A stretch of 64,000 nt of DNA from an uncultured Muribaculaceae bacterium (GCA_910577585.1 CAJTNN010000001.1:122855-186854); one strand, 5' to 3'; shown: positions 9,205 to 17,635, counted from the stretch's first letter. Translations and numbers: made by a program. The notes: a model not told the origin generated them from the sequence alone.

Positions 9205-10131
9205 CTAATGAATGGTCATGTCGCCTGAAGTGGAGTCGCCGGCGGTCCAGTCGGCAATCTCGGCAGTGGCTACGGTGAGTCCGGTCTTGCTGAGAGTGGC
9301 GTTGACGGTGTAGCGCTTGCCGGCGGCGAGGGTCGGGGTGAAGGTGCAGCTGTAGGAGTTACCTTCATAGGCTATCACCAACTCTACATCTTCTGCTGTC
9401 TGCGGGAAGAGTATCAGGGAGTAGCTGGCGGTGTTGCCCGCTACCTGGGGTTTCTGCAGCACGAGGGTTGAGGCATATCCGTTGGCTGTGGCCTCGCCGG
9501 TGGCGGTGTCGAACCGGCCGTTGTGCTTTATCCCCCCTACGGTGATGCGGCCGTCGGTGGTCACTCCATTTATCCCTTCAGCAAAACCGGCTTCAGCTGA
9601 GGTCGTGAGCTTGACCACCAACTGCGCCATAGAGTGCTTGAAGGCTGCTTCGCCGGTGAAGTTCAACGCGGGGTTTGCGAGGCTACCCTTGGCACCATTG
9701 GCATAGAGGAAGTCGAAGTCTGCTGCTTGCGACTGGTCGGCGGTGGAGGCGGCGATAACCGTATTTGAGCCCTCTTCGCCTGTCAAGTCGTCGTTATAGG
9801 GATAGTAGGCTGAGAAGGTGGCGATTCCGTTGGTGTGGAAAAATATACCGTCGGCTTTGCCGTTGAGCGCGGCGAAGTTGCCGTCGCCGGCGGCGGTGAC
9901 GTAGGGCACATTGGCATACGTCACCGACCCTGAGGTGCCGGAGATACCGATGCGGTCTCCGGCGCCCCATTGCGAACCGGCGGCGCGGCTGCCCACCGCG
10001 CCGATATCGGCCGTGACCACCGCCGCACCCTCAGCGCCCGCCGAACCGTCGACCGGCTCCTCTTCGGAGCAGGCCGCCAGCATCAGCGCCGGTAGCGCAA
10101 AAAGAATAAATGAATACTTTCCCATTCTCAT
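9205..10131 (-). CDS. Fimbrillin-family lipoprotein (pilin without tip domain)
   Basis: A 308-residue pilus subunit, probably a stalk component. The signal peptide ends with the lipobox LAAC (Cys21) and SEEEP follows directly, a good match to the acidic surface-export signal of Bacteroidetes lipoproteins. The processing-site motif is SRAAGSQWGAGDRIGISG. The core shows FSAYYPYNDD, FDFLYANGAKGS, ALNFTGEAAFKHSMAQLVVK and KTGLTVATAEIADW. It ends shortly after the DW motif. Two nearby in-frame starts (10131 and 10125) are possible. Only 8 bases separate it from the upstream gene, so the two are co-transcribed. Confidence 0.82.
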   Translation of the reverse strand: MRMGKYSFILFALPALMLAACSEEEPVDGSAGAEGAAVVTADIGAVGSRAAGSQWGAGDRIGISGTSGSVTYANVPYVTAAGDGNFAALNGKADGIFFHTNGIATFSAYYPYNDDLTGEEGSNTVIAASTADQSQAADFDFLYANGAKGSLANPALNFTGEAAFKHSMAQLVVKLTTSAEAGFAEGINGVTTDGRITVGGIKHNGRFDTATGEATANGYASTLVLQKPQVAGNTASYSLILFPQTAEDVELVIAYEGNSYSCTFTPTLAAGKRYTVNATLSKTGLTVATAEIADWTAGDSTSGDMTIH

Positions 10132-10139
10132 TCAGAAAG

Positions 10140-11696
10140 TTAACGAGTTAAAACAGGACGAATTGTAGCGCCATACCAAGACCCCATAGCATCTAAGTAG
10201 TGCGTACTTTTATTCATTTTCAAATTGAGTCCTTGGTAATAAGAAATTGAAGATGTATAATAAGAGCTGTACTCATCAATAATTTCATCTTCATTATCCT
10301 CATCCTCGTCTACATTAATTACATCCTCAATCGTTCCTGTTTTTGGTAAAAATATCTTATTGCCGGTTGAATTCGATGTTACCCAATATCCACTGTGTCC
10401 TTCGATATTTTCATCCCATTCCCACGTACAATTTTCTGACTCAATTAGCCAATACATATCATCATTTGTTGGCATACGCCAAGCTCCACCCCACTGAGAT
10501 TGTGCAGCGTCATAATCGGGTGTCAGTATATTGCCTTTACCTACAATCCCAAGTTTTTCAAGTTGACCACTTGTCTTATAAGTAGTGATAATCTCTTGAT
10601 TCTGTGTGTTAAAAAGAAATCCATCGCCGGGAACATGCCCTACCACGTCGCCCCACCAGAAATAAAGGCCCTCTTCATAGGGAGTCGATGCTCCAAGATT
10701 GCAAGTGGCAACATAGAGAGCCGGCGCGTTTTCTGTAGCTTTGCGCATCAAAACAGCTTCGTGACCATTGAAGGGATCGGCACCCTCCATTCCGCCGTTG
10801 ACGTCAACGGCTTCTTCGTCGCTCCAGTCGGTGATGGTGGATGAGGCTACGGTGAGGCCGGTCTTCTTGAGGGTCACGTTGTAGGTGTAGCGTTTGCCGG
10901 CTTCGAGCGCAGGGTTGAGCGTGCAGCTGTAGGCTGCACCGTCGTACTCAATGCGGTAGGTGATGCCGTCGGCCACCTGCTGCGGGAAGAGTATCATGGC
11001 GTAGGTGAGGCTGAGGCCATCCTCAGTCGGGGTTACGTTTTCGTTGAGGGCCCAGTCGGCTGCCTCACCTTCGGCTACGGCTACGCCGGTAGTGGTATTG
11101 AACTTACCCTCTGATTTGAGTCCGATAAGGTAGTTTTTACCCTTGGCGAGGGCTGTCTCAGCATCAAAGCCGGAGTCGGTGTCGGGAGTGACCTTGACTA
11201 CGAGCTGCGTCATCTTGTGAGAGAATGCAGCATCGCCGATGAAGTTGATTGCGGGGTTGTCGACGCTACCCTTTGCGCCGTCAGCGAAGAGGAAATCGAA
11301 AGATTTCGATTCCGACTGGTCGGTGGTGTTGGCGGCAATCTCGGCGTTGTCGGCGTCTACTGCTGCTGAGTAGGGATAATAGGCCGAGAAGCTGACCTCC
11401 TCCTTATTCTGGAAGAAGATACCCTTCGCCACACCCTCGGAGGCGGCGAAAGCGCCGTCACCCTGAGTGGTGTAAGGCACATTGACGTAGGCCACTGCAC
11501 CCATAGTACCCGAGATACCTACCTTGTCGCCGGCATCCCACGCACTGTCGTGAGCGCGGCTCACCATCATTCCTGCGATGTCGGCTCTTACCACAGCCGC
11601 ACCATCAGCCTCATTCATAGCAGGCACCTGCTCCTCATTCGAGCAAGCCCCCAACATCAGCGCCGGAAGCGCATATAATAGATATTTTGTCTTCAT
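10140..11696 (-). CDS. Fimbrillin-family lipoprotein with C-terminal FISUMP-like domain
   Basis: A 518-residue predicted pilus tip subunit. The signal peptide MKTKYLLYALPALMLGAC (Cys18) is almost identical to that of the next gene upstream, showing recent duplication. The N-terminal domain has SRAHDSAWDAGDKVGISG. The C-terminal domain starts at FNGHEAVLMRKATE and has YVATCNLGAS, YFWWGDVVGH, GGAWRMPTNDDMYWLIES and the ending GATIRPVLTR. An insert rich in Asp and Glu (DVINVDEDEDNEDE) sits in the variable stretch. The DNA for the C-terminal domain (about 10140-10790) is very AT-rich while the N-terminal part is GC-rich, so the gene looks like a mosaic. It begins 9 bases past the stop of its upstream neighbour. 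Confidence 0.82.
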   Translation of the reverse strand: MKTKYLLYALPALMLGACSNEEQVPAMNEADGAAVVRADIAGMMVSRAHDSAWDAGDKVGISGTMGAVAYVNVPYTTQGDGAFAASEGVAKGIFFQNKEEVSFSAYYPYSAAVDADNAEIAANTTDQSESKSFDFLFADGAKGSVDNPAINFIGDAAFSHKMTQLVVKVTPDTDSGFDAETALAKGKNYLIGLKSEGKFNTTTGVAVAEGEAADWALNENVTPTEDGLSLTYAMILFPQQVADGITYRIEYDGAAYSCTLNPALEAGKRYTYNVTLKKTGLTVASSTITDWSDEEAVDVNGGMEGADPFNGHEAVLMRKATENAPALYVATCNLGASTPYEEGLYFWWGDVVGHVPGDGFLFNTQNQEIITTYKTSGQLEKLGIVGKGNILTPDYDAAQSQWGGAWRMPTNDDMYWLIESENCTWEWDENIEGHSGYWVTSNSTGNKIFLPKTGTIEDVINVDEDEDNEDEIIDEYSSYYTSSISYYQGLNLKMNKSTHYLDAMGSWYGATIRPVLTR

Positions 11697-11705
11697 TGTT
11701 TTGTC

Positions 11706-13598
11706 TTAATCGGTTAAGAATTCTTGAATATAATCCCCGGCTGCGAAATCCGGCTCATACGGGTCAGGCATTTTTGAAAACCAATATGCTTCCACCCTTT
11801 GATTCTCATATTTCTGCTTGTAATCAAAATTTAATTCTCCACCAGTTATAGAAATTATATAAGTGTCCGGATGTCTCTTGTTGTAGGCCCCTATACCAAC
11901 AACCAACTCTACAGATCCAGAGTCTATATATTGACTAAAGTTAAATGTGCCCCCTTCAATAAATATATCAGAACAGAGTCCTGCCTTACCGGCTCCAATG
12001 AAAGGTGCTGAATTCGAAGTAAAGTCAAACGTACCGCCTGTAATGCGAATCGGGCCAGTTGTTGAATTGTATGACTCAGAGTTAAAGTCCGATCCAATAA
12101 TCGCAGCTGGCGAATTATCATTGGTTTGGTTAGCACTAAAGGTTCCTCCATTTATGGTAATGTTACCACACGACTTAAAGAGGGTATTTCCAATATAGGG
12201 ACGGTAAGCAGTATATTTATCATTAAAATCAAATGTACCACCATTGATAGTAATATTCCCACATTCATTCGCGTAGCTCGCGCCAATCTGTGCAGCGCGC
12301 ATATTGGTAGTAAGATTGAATGTTCCACCATTAATGACAATATCTCCACATGGCTGATCCGTTCCCGCTCCGATAGTTGCAAGTTGTAAGATATTATTAC
12401 CGGCGGTTAACTTGCCGCCATCTATCTCATCTATCGTTAGCGTTGAACCTGAAAGACCGGCTGTGATAGTAGTCTTATTCTCCCCTTTTAGATACACATG
12501 GGTGTCTCCTTCACAAATAATGCCTAAGTTGGTGCCACCATTAATATCAAGATTATGAAGAATGATTTCAAGACCTTCTGAGATATTGATGGGGAATTTG
12601 GTTGTGCCGGTGATAATCGAATTCTTTGTGATAGTTATCGATTCTGTAATATTAGTCACATCTACAACCGGCATCTCGTCCATTCCGCCTTCGATATCCT
12701 CGTCGGTGTCGTCAATCCAGTCGGTGATGTCGGATGAGGCTACGGTGAGGCCTGTCTTGCGAAGAGTCACGTTGTAGGTGTAGCGTTTGCCGGCGGCAAG
12801 TGCCGGGGTGAGCTTGCAGCTATAGGAGGCGCCGTCGTATTCTATGCGGTAGGTCACGCCGTCGGCTGTCTCCTGCGGGAAGAGTATCATGACGTAGGTG
12901 AGGGTGCTGCCCTCCTCTTTCGGAGTGACGTTGCCATTGAGGGTCCAGTCGGCGGCTTCGCCTGTAGCCTCGGCTATGCCCGTTGTGGTGTCAAACTTAC
13001 CGGCTGATTTGAGTCCGCTGAGTGTGCCTGTACCCTCCGTGAGGGTTGCGTCGGCATCAAAACCGGCCTCTGAGTCGGGAGTAACTTTGACCACGAGCTG
13101 CGTCATCCGGTGGGTGAACGCGGCGTCGCCCACGAAGTTGAGGGCCGGCTGCGCGAGACTACCCGTAGCACCATCAGCAAATAGGAAATCGAACTCTTTC
13201 GATTCCGATTGGTCGGTGGTGTTTGCGGCTATCTCGGCGTTGTCGGCATCTACATCGGCTGAATAGGGATAGTAGGCCGAGAAGGTCGCCGGGGCGTTGT
13301 TCTGGAAGAAGATACCCTCATCTGCGCTTTTGGCCTCGAATACACCGTCGCCCGACGGAGTGGCATAGGGCACGTTGATGTACTCCACGTCGCCGGTGGT
13401 GCCGGATATACCTATCCGGTCGCCTGCATCCCACGCATTGTCGTGGGCGCGGCTCGCCATCATACCGGCGATGTCGGCTCTAACCTTCGCCGCACCTTCG
13501 GCGCCGGCTGTGCCGGGCACCGGCTCCTCTGTAGAGCAGGCACCCAGCATCAGTGCCGGAAGCGCATATAATAGATATTTTGTTTTGTTGAGGTTCAT
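11706..13598 (-). CDS. Fimbrillin-family lipoprotein with C-terminal beta-helix-like repeats
   Basis: A 630-residue lipoprotein (lipobox LGAC, Cys21, followed by STEEP). Residues about 22-310 form a fimbrillin domain with SRAHDNAWDAGDRIGISG, close to that of the neighbouring 518-residue paralogue. The rest is different: from about residue 320 it has strands such as ITITKNSIITG, and then about five repeats of the type CG-(N/D)-I-x-INGGTF, each with an IG(A/S/N) step between, spaced about 30-35 residues. This is the look of a right-handed beta-helix or related carbohydrate-binding repeat. The DNA for this part (about 11706-12680) is AT-rich. I infer an alternative tip adhesin on the same pilin scaffold. 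Confidence 0.78.
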   Translation of the reverse strand: MNLNKTKYLLYALPALMLGACSTEEPVPGTAGAEGAAKVRADIAGMMASRAHDNAWDAGDRIGISGTTGDVEYINVPYATPSGDGVFEAKSADEGIFFQNNAPATFSAYYPYSADVDADNAEIAANTTDQSESKEFDFLFADGATGSLAQPALNFVGDAAFTHRMTQLVVKVTPDSEAGFDADATLTEGTGTLSGLKSAGKFDTTTGIAEATGEAADWTLNGNVTPKEEGSTLTYVMILFPQETADGVTYRIEYDGASYSCKLTPALAAGKRYTYNVTLRKTGLTVASSDITDWIDDTDEDIEGGMDEMPVVDVTNITESITITKNSIITGTTKFPINISEGLEIILHNLDINGGTNLGIICEGDTHVYLKGENKTTITAGLSGSTLTIDEIDGGKLTAGNNILQLATIGAGTDQPCGDIVINGGTFNLTTNMRAAQIGASYANECGNITINGGTFDFNDKYTAYRPYIGNTLFKSCGNITINGGTFSANQTNDNSPAAIIGSDFNSESYNSTTGPIRITGGTFDFTSNSAPFIGAGKAGLCSDIFIEGGTFNFSQYIDSGSVELVVGIGAYNKRHPDTYIISITGGELNFDYKQKYENQRVEAYWFSKMPDPYEPDFAAGDYIQEFLTD

Positions 13599-13614
13599 GT
13601 CGGATACTTATAGG

Positions 13615-14562
13615 TTACTCTGCATCGACGTTGCCACCGTTGGCCTCTGTCCAGGGGGTGATGGTGCAGCCGTTGACGGTGAGGGATGTCTTGTGCAGTG
13701 TCACGGTGATTGTGTACTGGCGTCCGGCTACCCATTCGTTGGCTGCATCTGCATCGCCGGCGGCGCTGTTGCCGTCGGTGAAGTCGAGGGCGGCCTTGAA
13801 GTCCTGGCGGCCATCAAGTGTGGCCACAATCGGAAGTGCGGCGGCAAACGACTGGGGGAAGTGGATCATCGAGTAGCTTACGGTCTGCGCTGCGTCATCA
13901 ACAGCGAGGGGTGCGTTGAACGATGCGTCGGCGTTGCCTGCGAAGGTGTAGAGTGCAGAGGCCTCGCCGGTGGCTTTGGCTACGCCGGCGGCGGGATCGA
14001 ACTCACCCTCGTTGATGAAGCCGCCGAAGGCCACCTTAGCCTCCTTCACCTCCTCGAAGCTCACGTCAGAGCCGCGCTTCACCACGAGCACCACCTTGCT
14101 CATCTTGTGGGCGAAGTTGAAGGCTACGTTGGGGTTGGCTTTGCTTCCCTGTGCTTGTGCCCAGAGATAGTCAAACTGCTTCTGCTCTGACTGCTCATGG
14201 GTGTCCGCGAGTATCACGCTGGCGTTGAGAAGATTTTCGTAGGGATAATATGCGGTGAAGGTGACGGGGCTGTCGGTCTGGTAATAGATCTCCTCTCCGG
14301 CAGACACCACCGAGAAGTCACCTGAGCCATCTGTGGCGAAGGCCACATTCTTATAACTCTTGTTGCCTGAAGTGCCGGTGATGCCGATTTGGTCGCCGGC
14401 CTCCCATACTGCATCGTAAGCGCGTGAGTTGTGGGAATTGATCGAGGCTGAGAAACGTGCCTCGTTGGCATTGCCGGCAGTCGCCGGTGTCTCACCCTCG
14501 CTTGAGCATGAGGCCAGTGCAAGCATGGCCAGCGGGCAGAGCATGTAGATTTTTGAAGTCAT
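13615..14562 (-). CDS. Fimbrillin-family lipoprotein (pilin without tip domain)
   Basis: A 315-residue pilus subunit. It is the first fimbrillin after the FimB-like gene and so a candidate main shaft pilin. The lipobox is LASC (Cys19), followed by SSEGE. The signature is NSRAYDAVWEAGDQIGITGT, with FTAYYPYENL, FDYLWAQAQGSKANP and FNFAHKMSKVVLVVK. It ends VNGCTITPWTEANGGNVDAE, matching the terminal strand of the other pilins. It is more divergent from the remaining seven paralogues than several of them are from each other. Which subunit forms the shaft cannot be decided from sequence alone. Confidence 0.8.
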   Translation of the reverse strand: MTSKIYMLCPLAMLALASCSSEGETPATAGNANEARFSASINSHNSRAYDAVWEAGDQIGITGTSGNKSYKNVAFATDGSGDFSVVSAGEEIYYQTDSPVTFTAYYPYENLLNASVILADTHEQSEQKQFDYLWAQAQGSKANPNVAFNFAHKMSKVVLVVKRGSDVSFEEVKEAKVAFGGFINEGEFDPAAGVAKATGEASALYTFAGNADASFNAPLAVDDAAQTVSYSMIHFPQSFAAALPIVATLDGRQDFKAALDFTDGNSAAGDADAANEWVAGRQYTITVTLHKTSLTVNGCTITPWTEANGGNVDAE

Positions 14563-14608
14563 TGTCTTGGTATTTTTAGTTATTGTTGTCTATAGTTTTT
14601 TTTGTGGA

Positions 14609-15454
14609 CTAATGGGCGTCGACATTGCTGCCCCCCATTGGTTGCCAGTCGCCGATAGTGGCCGTCATGCCGGGCTGGGCCGGGAGATTGAGGCGCGCCG
14701 TGAGGCGCAGCGGCTCGACATCGTCATGGAAGTCGCCGAGGCGGTCGGTGAGGTCGCTGATCACGGTCTGGGTGTCGCCATTGGTGAATTCTATATGCGT
14801 TGTGAGGCGCTGCGTGGTCTGCGGATGTACGCCGAGAAGATGATAGGTAAGGGTCATCTTGTTGGCCTCTACAGTGTAGTCATCTACCACAGTGGCCCCC
14901 TGCGCGAGGCGCTCGCCGGTGAGGAGGTTGATGGAGCTCTCCACACCCTCGAGTGTGCCGCTTACGTGGCTCACGCGCGATGCGTCGCCACCATCGACAC
15001 TTAGCTCGATGTAGAGAGTGCGCACATATTGCGCCATAGGTGCGGTGACGTGCAGTGTGTCGTCGGCGGCCACGAGGATGTCGGTGGCATGACGGAAGAG
15101 GAATTCCGGATGCGGATGCACGCAGTCGTCGGCGCGAGAGTCGGCATCGACGGTGGCTATGTCGCCTGAGATCGTTATGCCGGCGGGGTTGTTGTAGACC
15201 AGCATCTGCTGTGAGCCGGGCTCCAGGAGGGCGCCGAAGGTGTTTGTCTCCCCTGTCATGGTCTGTTCGGCGGAGCCTATGCGCACGGTGTATTCCTGCG
15301 GTATGTCGGCGTTGCTGCTTCGCGAGCCCCACTCGGCGGTCACTATCAGCGCACCGGCTGCCGGATGCGGTGTGTCAAAAAGTTCATCCTTGACACACGA
15401 AGTCATCATTGCCGCAGCGGCGGCTGCGAAAAGTATGGTTGAGATCTTGTTCAT
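14609..15454 (-). CDS. FimB/Mfa2-like pilus anchor lipoprotein
   Basis: A 281-residue lipoprotein with the signal peptide MNKISTILFAAAAAAMMTSC (Cys20), followed by VKDELFDTPHPAAGALIVTA, a start characteristic of the FimB/Mfa2 anchor family of Bacteroidales. The family sits at the base of type V pili, ends assembly and holds the fibre in the outer membrane. Supporting features are IPQEYTVRIG, a SINLLTGER segment and the terminal TIGDWQPMGGSNVDAH. Its position directly between the DUF3575 gene and the first pilin is the arrangement expected for these operons. The family is assigned from these motifs; DUF5119 is a related alternative. Confidence 0.75.
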   Translation of the reverse strand: MNKISTILFAAAAAAMMTSCVKDELFDTPHPAAGALIVTAEWGSRSSNADIPQEYTVRIGSAEQTMTGETNTFGALLEPGSQQMLVYNNPAGITISGDIATVDADSRADDCVHPHPEFLFRHATDILVAADDTLHVTAPMAQYVRTLYIELSVDGGDASRVSHVSGTLEGVESSINLLTGERLAQGATVVDDYTVEANKMTLTYHLLGVHPQTTQRLTTHIEFTNGDTQTVISDLTDRLGDFHDDVEPLRLTARLNLPAQPGMTATIGDWQPMGGSNVDAH

Positions 15455-15469
15455 CGTATGTCGGTAATG

Positions 15470-16525
15470 TTAGAATAGTTTCCAGGTCAGTGTTACGCCG
15501 GCGGCGATGGGGCCCCACCAGTTCTTCTCCCCTTTCCCCTGGCGCACGCGCACGCTGCTAATCACGTTGTAGCGGTCGTAGTGGGCGTGAAGGTAGCCGA
15601 GGCCGAGCGTGAAGTCGAGGTCGAGGCAGCGGTTGAGGGGCAGCACGTAGCCACCGGTGAGGCCGCCGCCGAGGATGTTGCCCTGTTTGCCGAATTCGGA
15701 GAACTTATAATTGAAGGCGCCCACCTTATACATGACGCCCACATATCCGCGGCACTCCTTGCCTATATAGTAGCGGAGCTCGGGGGCTATCTCGCGCAGT
15801 GCGTAGCGGCGCTCCTTGCCGTTCCAGCTCCAGGTGGTCCAGCTGCCGTGCACCACCAGCGCATAGTGCCGGCGGAAGCGCAGCTCGAGTCCCACATCGG
15901 GAGTCAGAGTGGCCCAGCGCAGCAGGTTGGCTCGGGCAGAGAGCGAGAAGTAGCGGCCTCTCTCTGAGGTGGTCGGAGCGGGATATTCTTCGGCTACGGC
16001 TATAGTGTCGGTCTCTGCCTCTTCCTCCAATGCGGCCGATTCCGTATCGAACGGCGTAGCGGGCTGGGCGGGAGTGGATTGCCGGGCGGCAGCTTTGCTG
16101 CATGTTGCCATCATGATATAGGCGGCGCGCAGCGAGGGATAGTCGACGGGGGTGGCGTCGGGCCATTCGAGTAGGTTGGCGTCGAAGTGTATCAGTGAGT
16201 CCGGCGCACCGTAAGAGAGCGCAAGGTCGCGCATGGCCTCGGCGCGCTGCATGGCTTTGGCCTCGTTGACGCGCTTCGGGCCTTCGGGCGATGTGCTGCC
16301 CCAGATGCGTATTGTGCTGATGTCGCGGCATGAGTCACCTATGATATTACGCATGCGCGCGAGGCTTTCGCCATTGCCGGCATACAGCGAATCGATTGAG
16401 GTGCTGTTCTGCTTGAAATTCAGGCCGAGGCGCACGGTGTCGGTCTCGCACTGACACGTCTGCGCCATGCCATTCCCCGCGAGGAATGCCAGCAACATCG
16501 GCAGAAGTAGATATCTAAATTTCAC
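15470..16525 (-). CDS. DUF3575 outer-membrane protein with OmpA-like N-terminal part
   Basis: A 351-residue exported protein, first gene of the pilus operon. The start codon is GTG at 16525; no in-frame ATG precedes a better signal peptide. The signal peptide ends around GMAQ. Residues about 30-150 resemble an OmpA-like fold (STSIDSLYAGN, IRIWGSTSPEGPKRVNEAKA, QRAEAMRDL). Residues about 195-351 are a DUF3575 beta-barrel-like region with alternating aromatic strands (ANLLRWATLTPDVGLELRF, WTTWSWNGKERRYALREIAP, YYIGKECRGYVGVMYKVGAF). DUF3575 proteins commonly precede FimB and fimbrillin genes in Bacteroidales. I infer an outer-membrane accessory role in pilus display. No clear promoter was found upstream. 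Confidence 0.8.
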   Translation of the reverse strand: MKFRYLLLPMLLAFLAGNGMAQTCQCETDTVRLGLNFKQNSTSIDSLYAGNGESLARMRNIIGDSCRDISTIRIWGSTSPEGPKRVNEAKAMQRAEAMRDLALSYGAPDSLIHFDANLLEWPDATPVDYPSLRAAYIMMATCSKAAARQSTPAQPATPFDTESAALEEEAETDTIAVAEEYPAPTTSERGRYFSLSARANLLRWATLTPDVGLELRFRRHYALVVHGSWTTWSWNGKERRYALREIAPELRYYIGKECRGYVGVMYKVGAFNYKFSEFGKQGNILGGGLTGGYVLPLNRCLDLDFTLGLGYLHAHYDRYNVISSVRVRQGKGEKNWWGPIAAGVTLTWKLF

Positions 16526-16795
16526 GATAAGATGATGTTATGTTAGTTCTGTCGGACAAGGTATACCCCAGCGGATATCCCCTGTAGGAATCAAGCCTTT
16601 GCGAGGTCTGATTGGAAATGAGTCATCATGGTCTCTTAATAAGAGATGTTGATATTTTGTAAGTTGTTGGTAGGCAGATTATTGGGCCTGCGTGAGATTC
16701 AGATTTGCAAAACAAATCAAGGGATAATGTGTTAATATGTTTTAAAACATTTTTAAATTAACTATTCGTTTTACGCTAATTCTCAGGGATTTTCG

Positions 16796-16803
16796 TAACT
16801 TTG
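16796..16803 (+). promoter_or_regulatory. Orphan promoter -7 element
   Basis: TAACTTTG matches the Bacteroidetes -7 consensus TAnnTTTG exactly, but no gene starts within 900 bases downstream. The predicted transcript would begin with the hairpin at 16813-16839. Confidence 0.45.
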
Positions 16804-16812
16804 CAGCAGAAT

Positions 16813-16839
16813 TAAGTGTCTCTTATTAAGAGACACTTA
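16813..16839. repeat. Perfect inverted repeat TAAGTGTCTCTTA
   Basis: Two 13-base arms flank a single central base. The same word with small changes (AAGTATCTCT and its inverse) appears at 20006-20067 and 31321-31344, each time between genes. Confidence 0.6.
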
Positions 16840-16902
16840 CGATGCAGTAGCCGTGGGTTGCACCGTTAAGTTCGGGCACCATCTGAATATGGCGTAGTTT
16901 TG

Positions 16903-17486
16903 AAGATGTGAAAGGAATTTAACGGCGCGGATTTTTTCGCTTGTCGCTACGCGACTGCGCCGCGGATGGGAAGGATTGACGCGGATTGTATTGTAATGCT
17001 GGTTGCACGCGGGTGGCAACGGATGCATCTCGGCGCTGAGCGCCTTGATGCTCGCGGATTGCGTCCCGGCAAGCTCTTCCGGTTCCGATTCAGTCACCGT
17101 GGGTTTGCAATCCACGGCATACTAAACCGCTTACAATAACATATTTTGCATTCAATTCGACTACCCTTATAGCAAGGTCGGGGCGAGGGCGCCACTCCTC
17201 CCAGGAAGCTGACGCCGCACAGGCCACCTCCCGTCCTCACCGTACTCCCCTAACCACCGTTCTCCCGTCCACACCGTTCTCCCGTTATAGGGGGATATCA
17301 TCACTTGGGGTAGACCACAATCCGGCACCATCCGCGTCGCCACAAGGCGCATAGCGCCGATGTGCCTGCGACCCATCCAAATTGCATATGAGCAAAAGAG
17401 AAAATCCGCGTTAATCCCATTCCATCCGCGGCGCAGTCGCGCAGCGACAAGCGAAGAGATCCGCGCCATTAAATTCCTTCCCCATC
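16903..17486. repeat. Repeat element, right copy, with long terminal inverted repeats
   Basis: This is a 584-bp copy of the element at 2943-3369, in the same orientation. Its ends are inverted copies of about 65-85 bp: on the left GGCGCGGAT, CGCTTGTCGCTACGCGACTG, CGCCGCGGATGG; on the right the same words on the opposite strand with few changes. It is longer than the left copy because it holds a GGGTTTGCAATCC palindrome (17097-17117) and inverted variants of the ACGGGAGTAC word (about 17235-17287). The two copies bracket the whole pilus operon. No transposase is present. Confidence 0.75.
17097..17117. repeat. REP-like palindrome CCGTGGGTTTGCAATCCACGG
   Basis: The palindrome recurs at 26945-26965 and 27021-27043, and a half copy lies at 16850-16863. 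It is a dispersed intergenic palindrome family that could form a hairpin in RNA. Confidence 0.6.
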
Positions 17487-17603
17487 AAATGTGGGAAATG
17501 TGGGATAAATGGGAAATGCACGCAGTCTCCGTTCTGACGGGACCACGCGTTCGCCCGTGAGGAACTTCTCAGCAAAAATATTTCGCAAAATCGGGGCGAG
17601 GGG

Positions 17604-17635
17604 TTTGGAAGTCTCAATTAAATGTTGTAAATTTG
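17604..17635 (+). promoter_or_regulatory. Promoter of the Crp/Fnr gene
   Basis: TTTG at 17604-17607 and TAAATTTG at 17628-17635 are 20 bases apart, a full match to the Bacteroidetes -33/-7 promoter. Transcription would start about 100 bases before the ATG at 17740. Confidence 0.65.
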
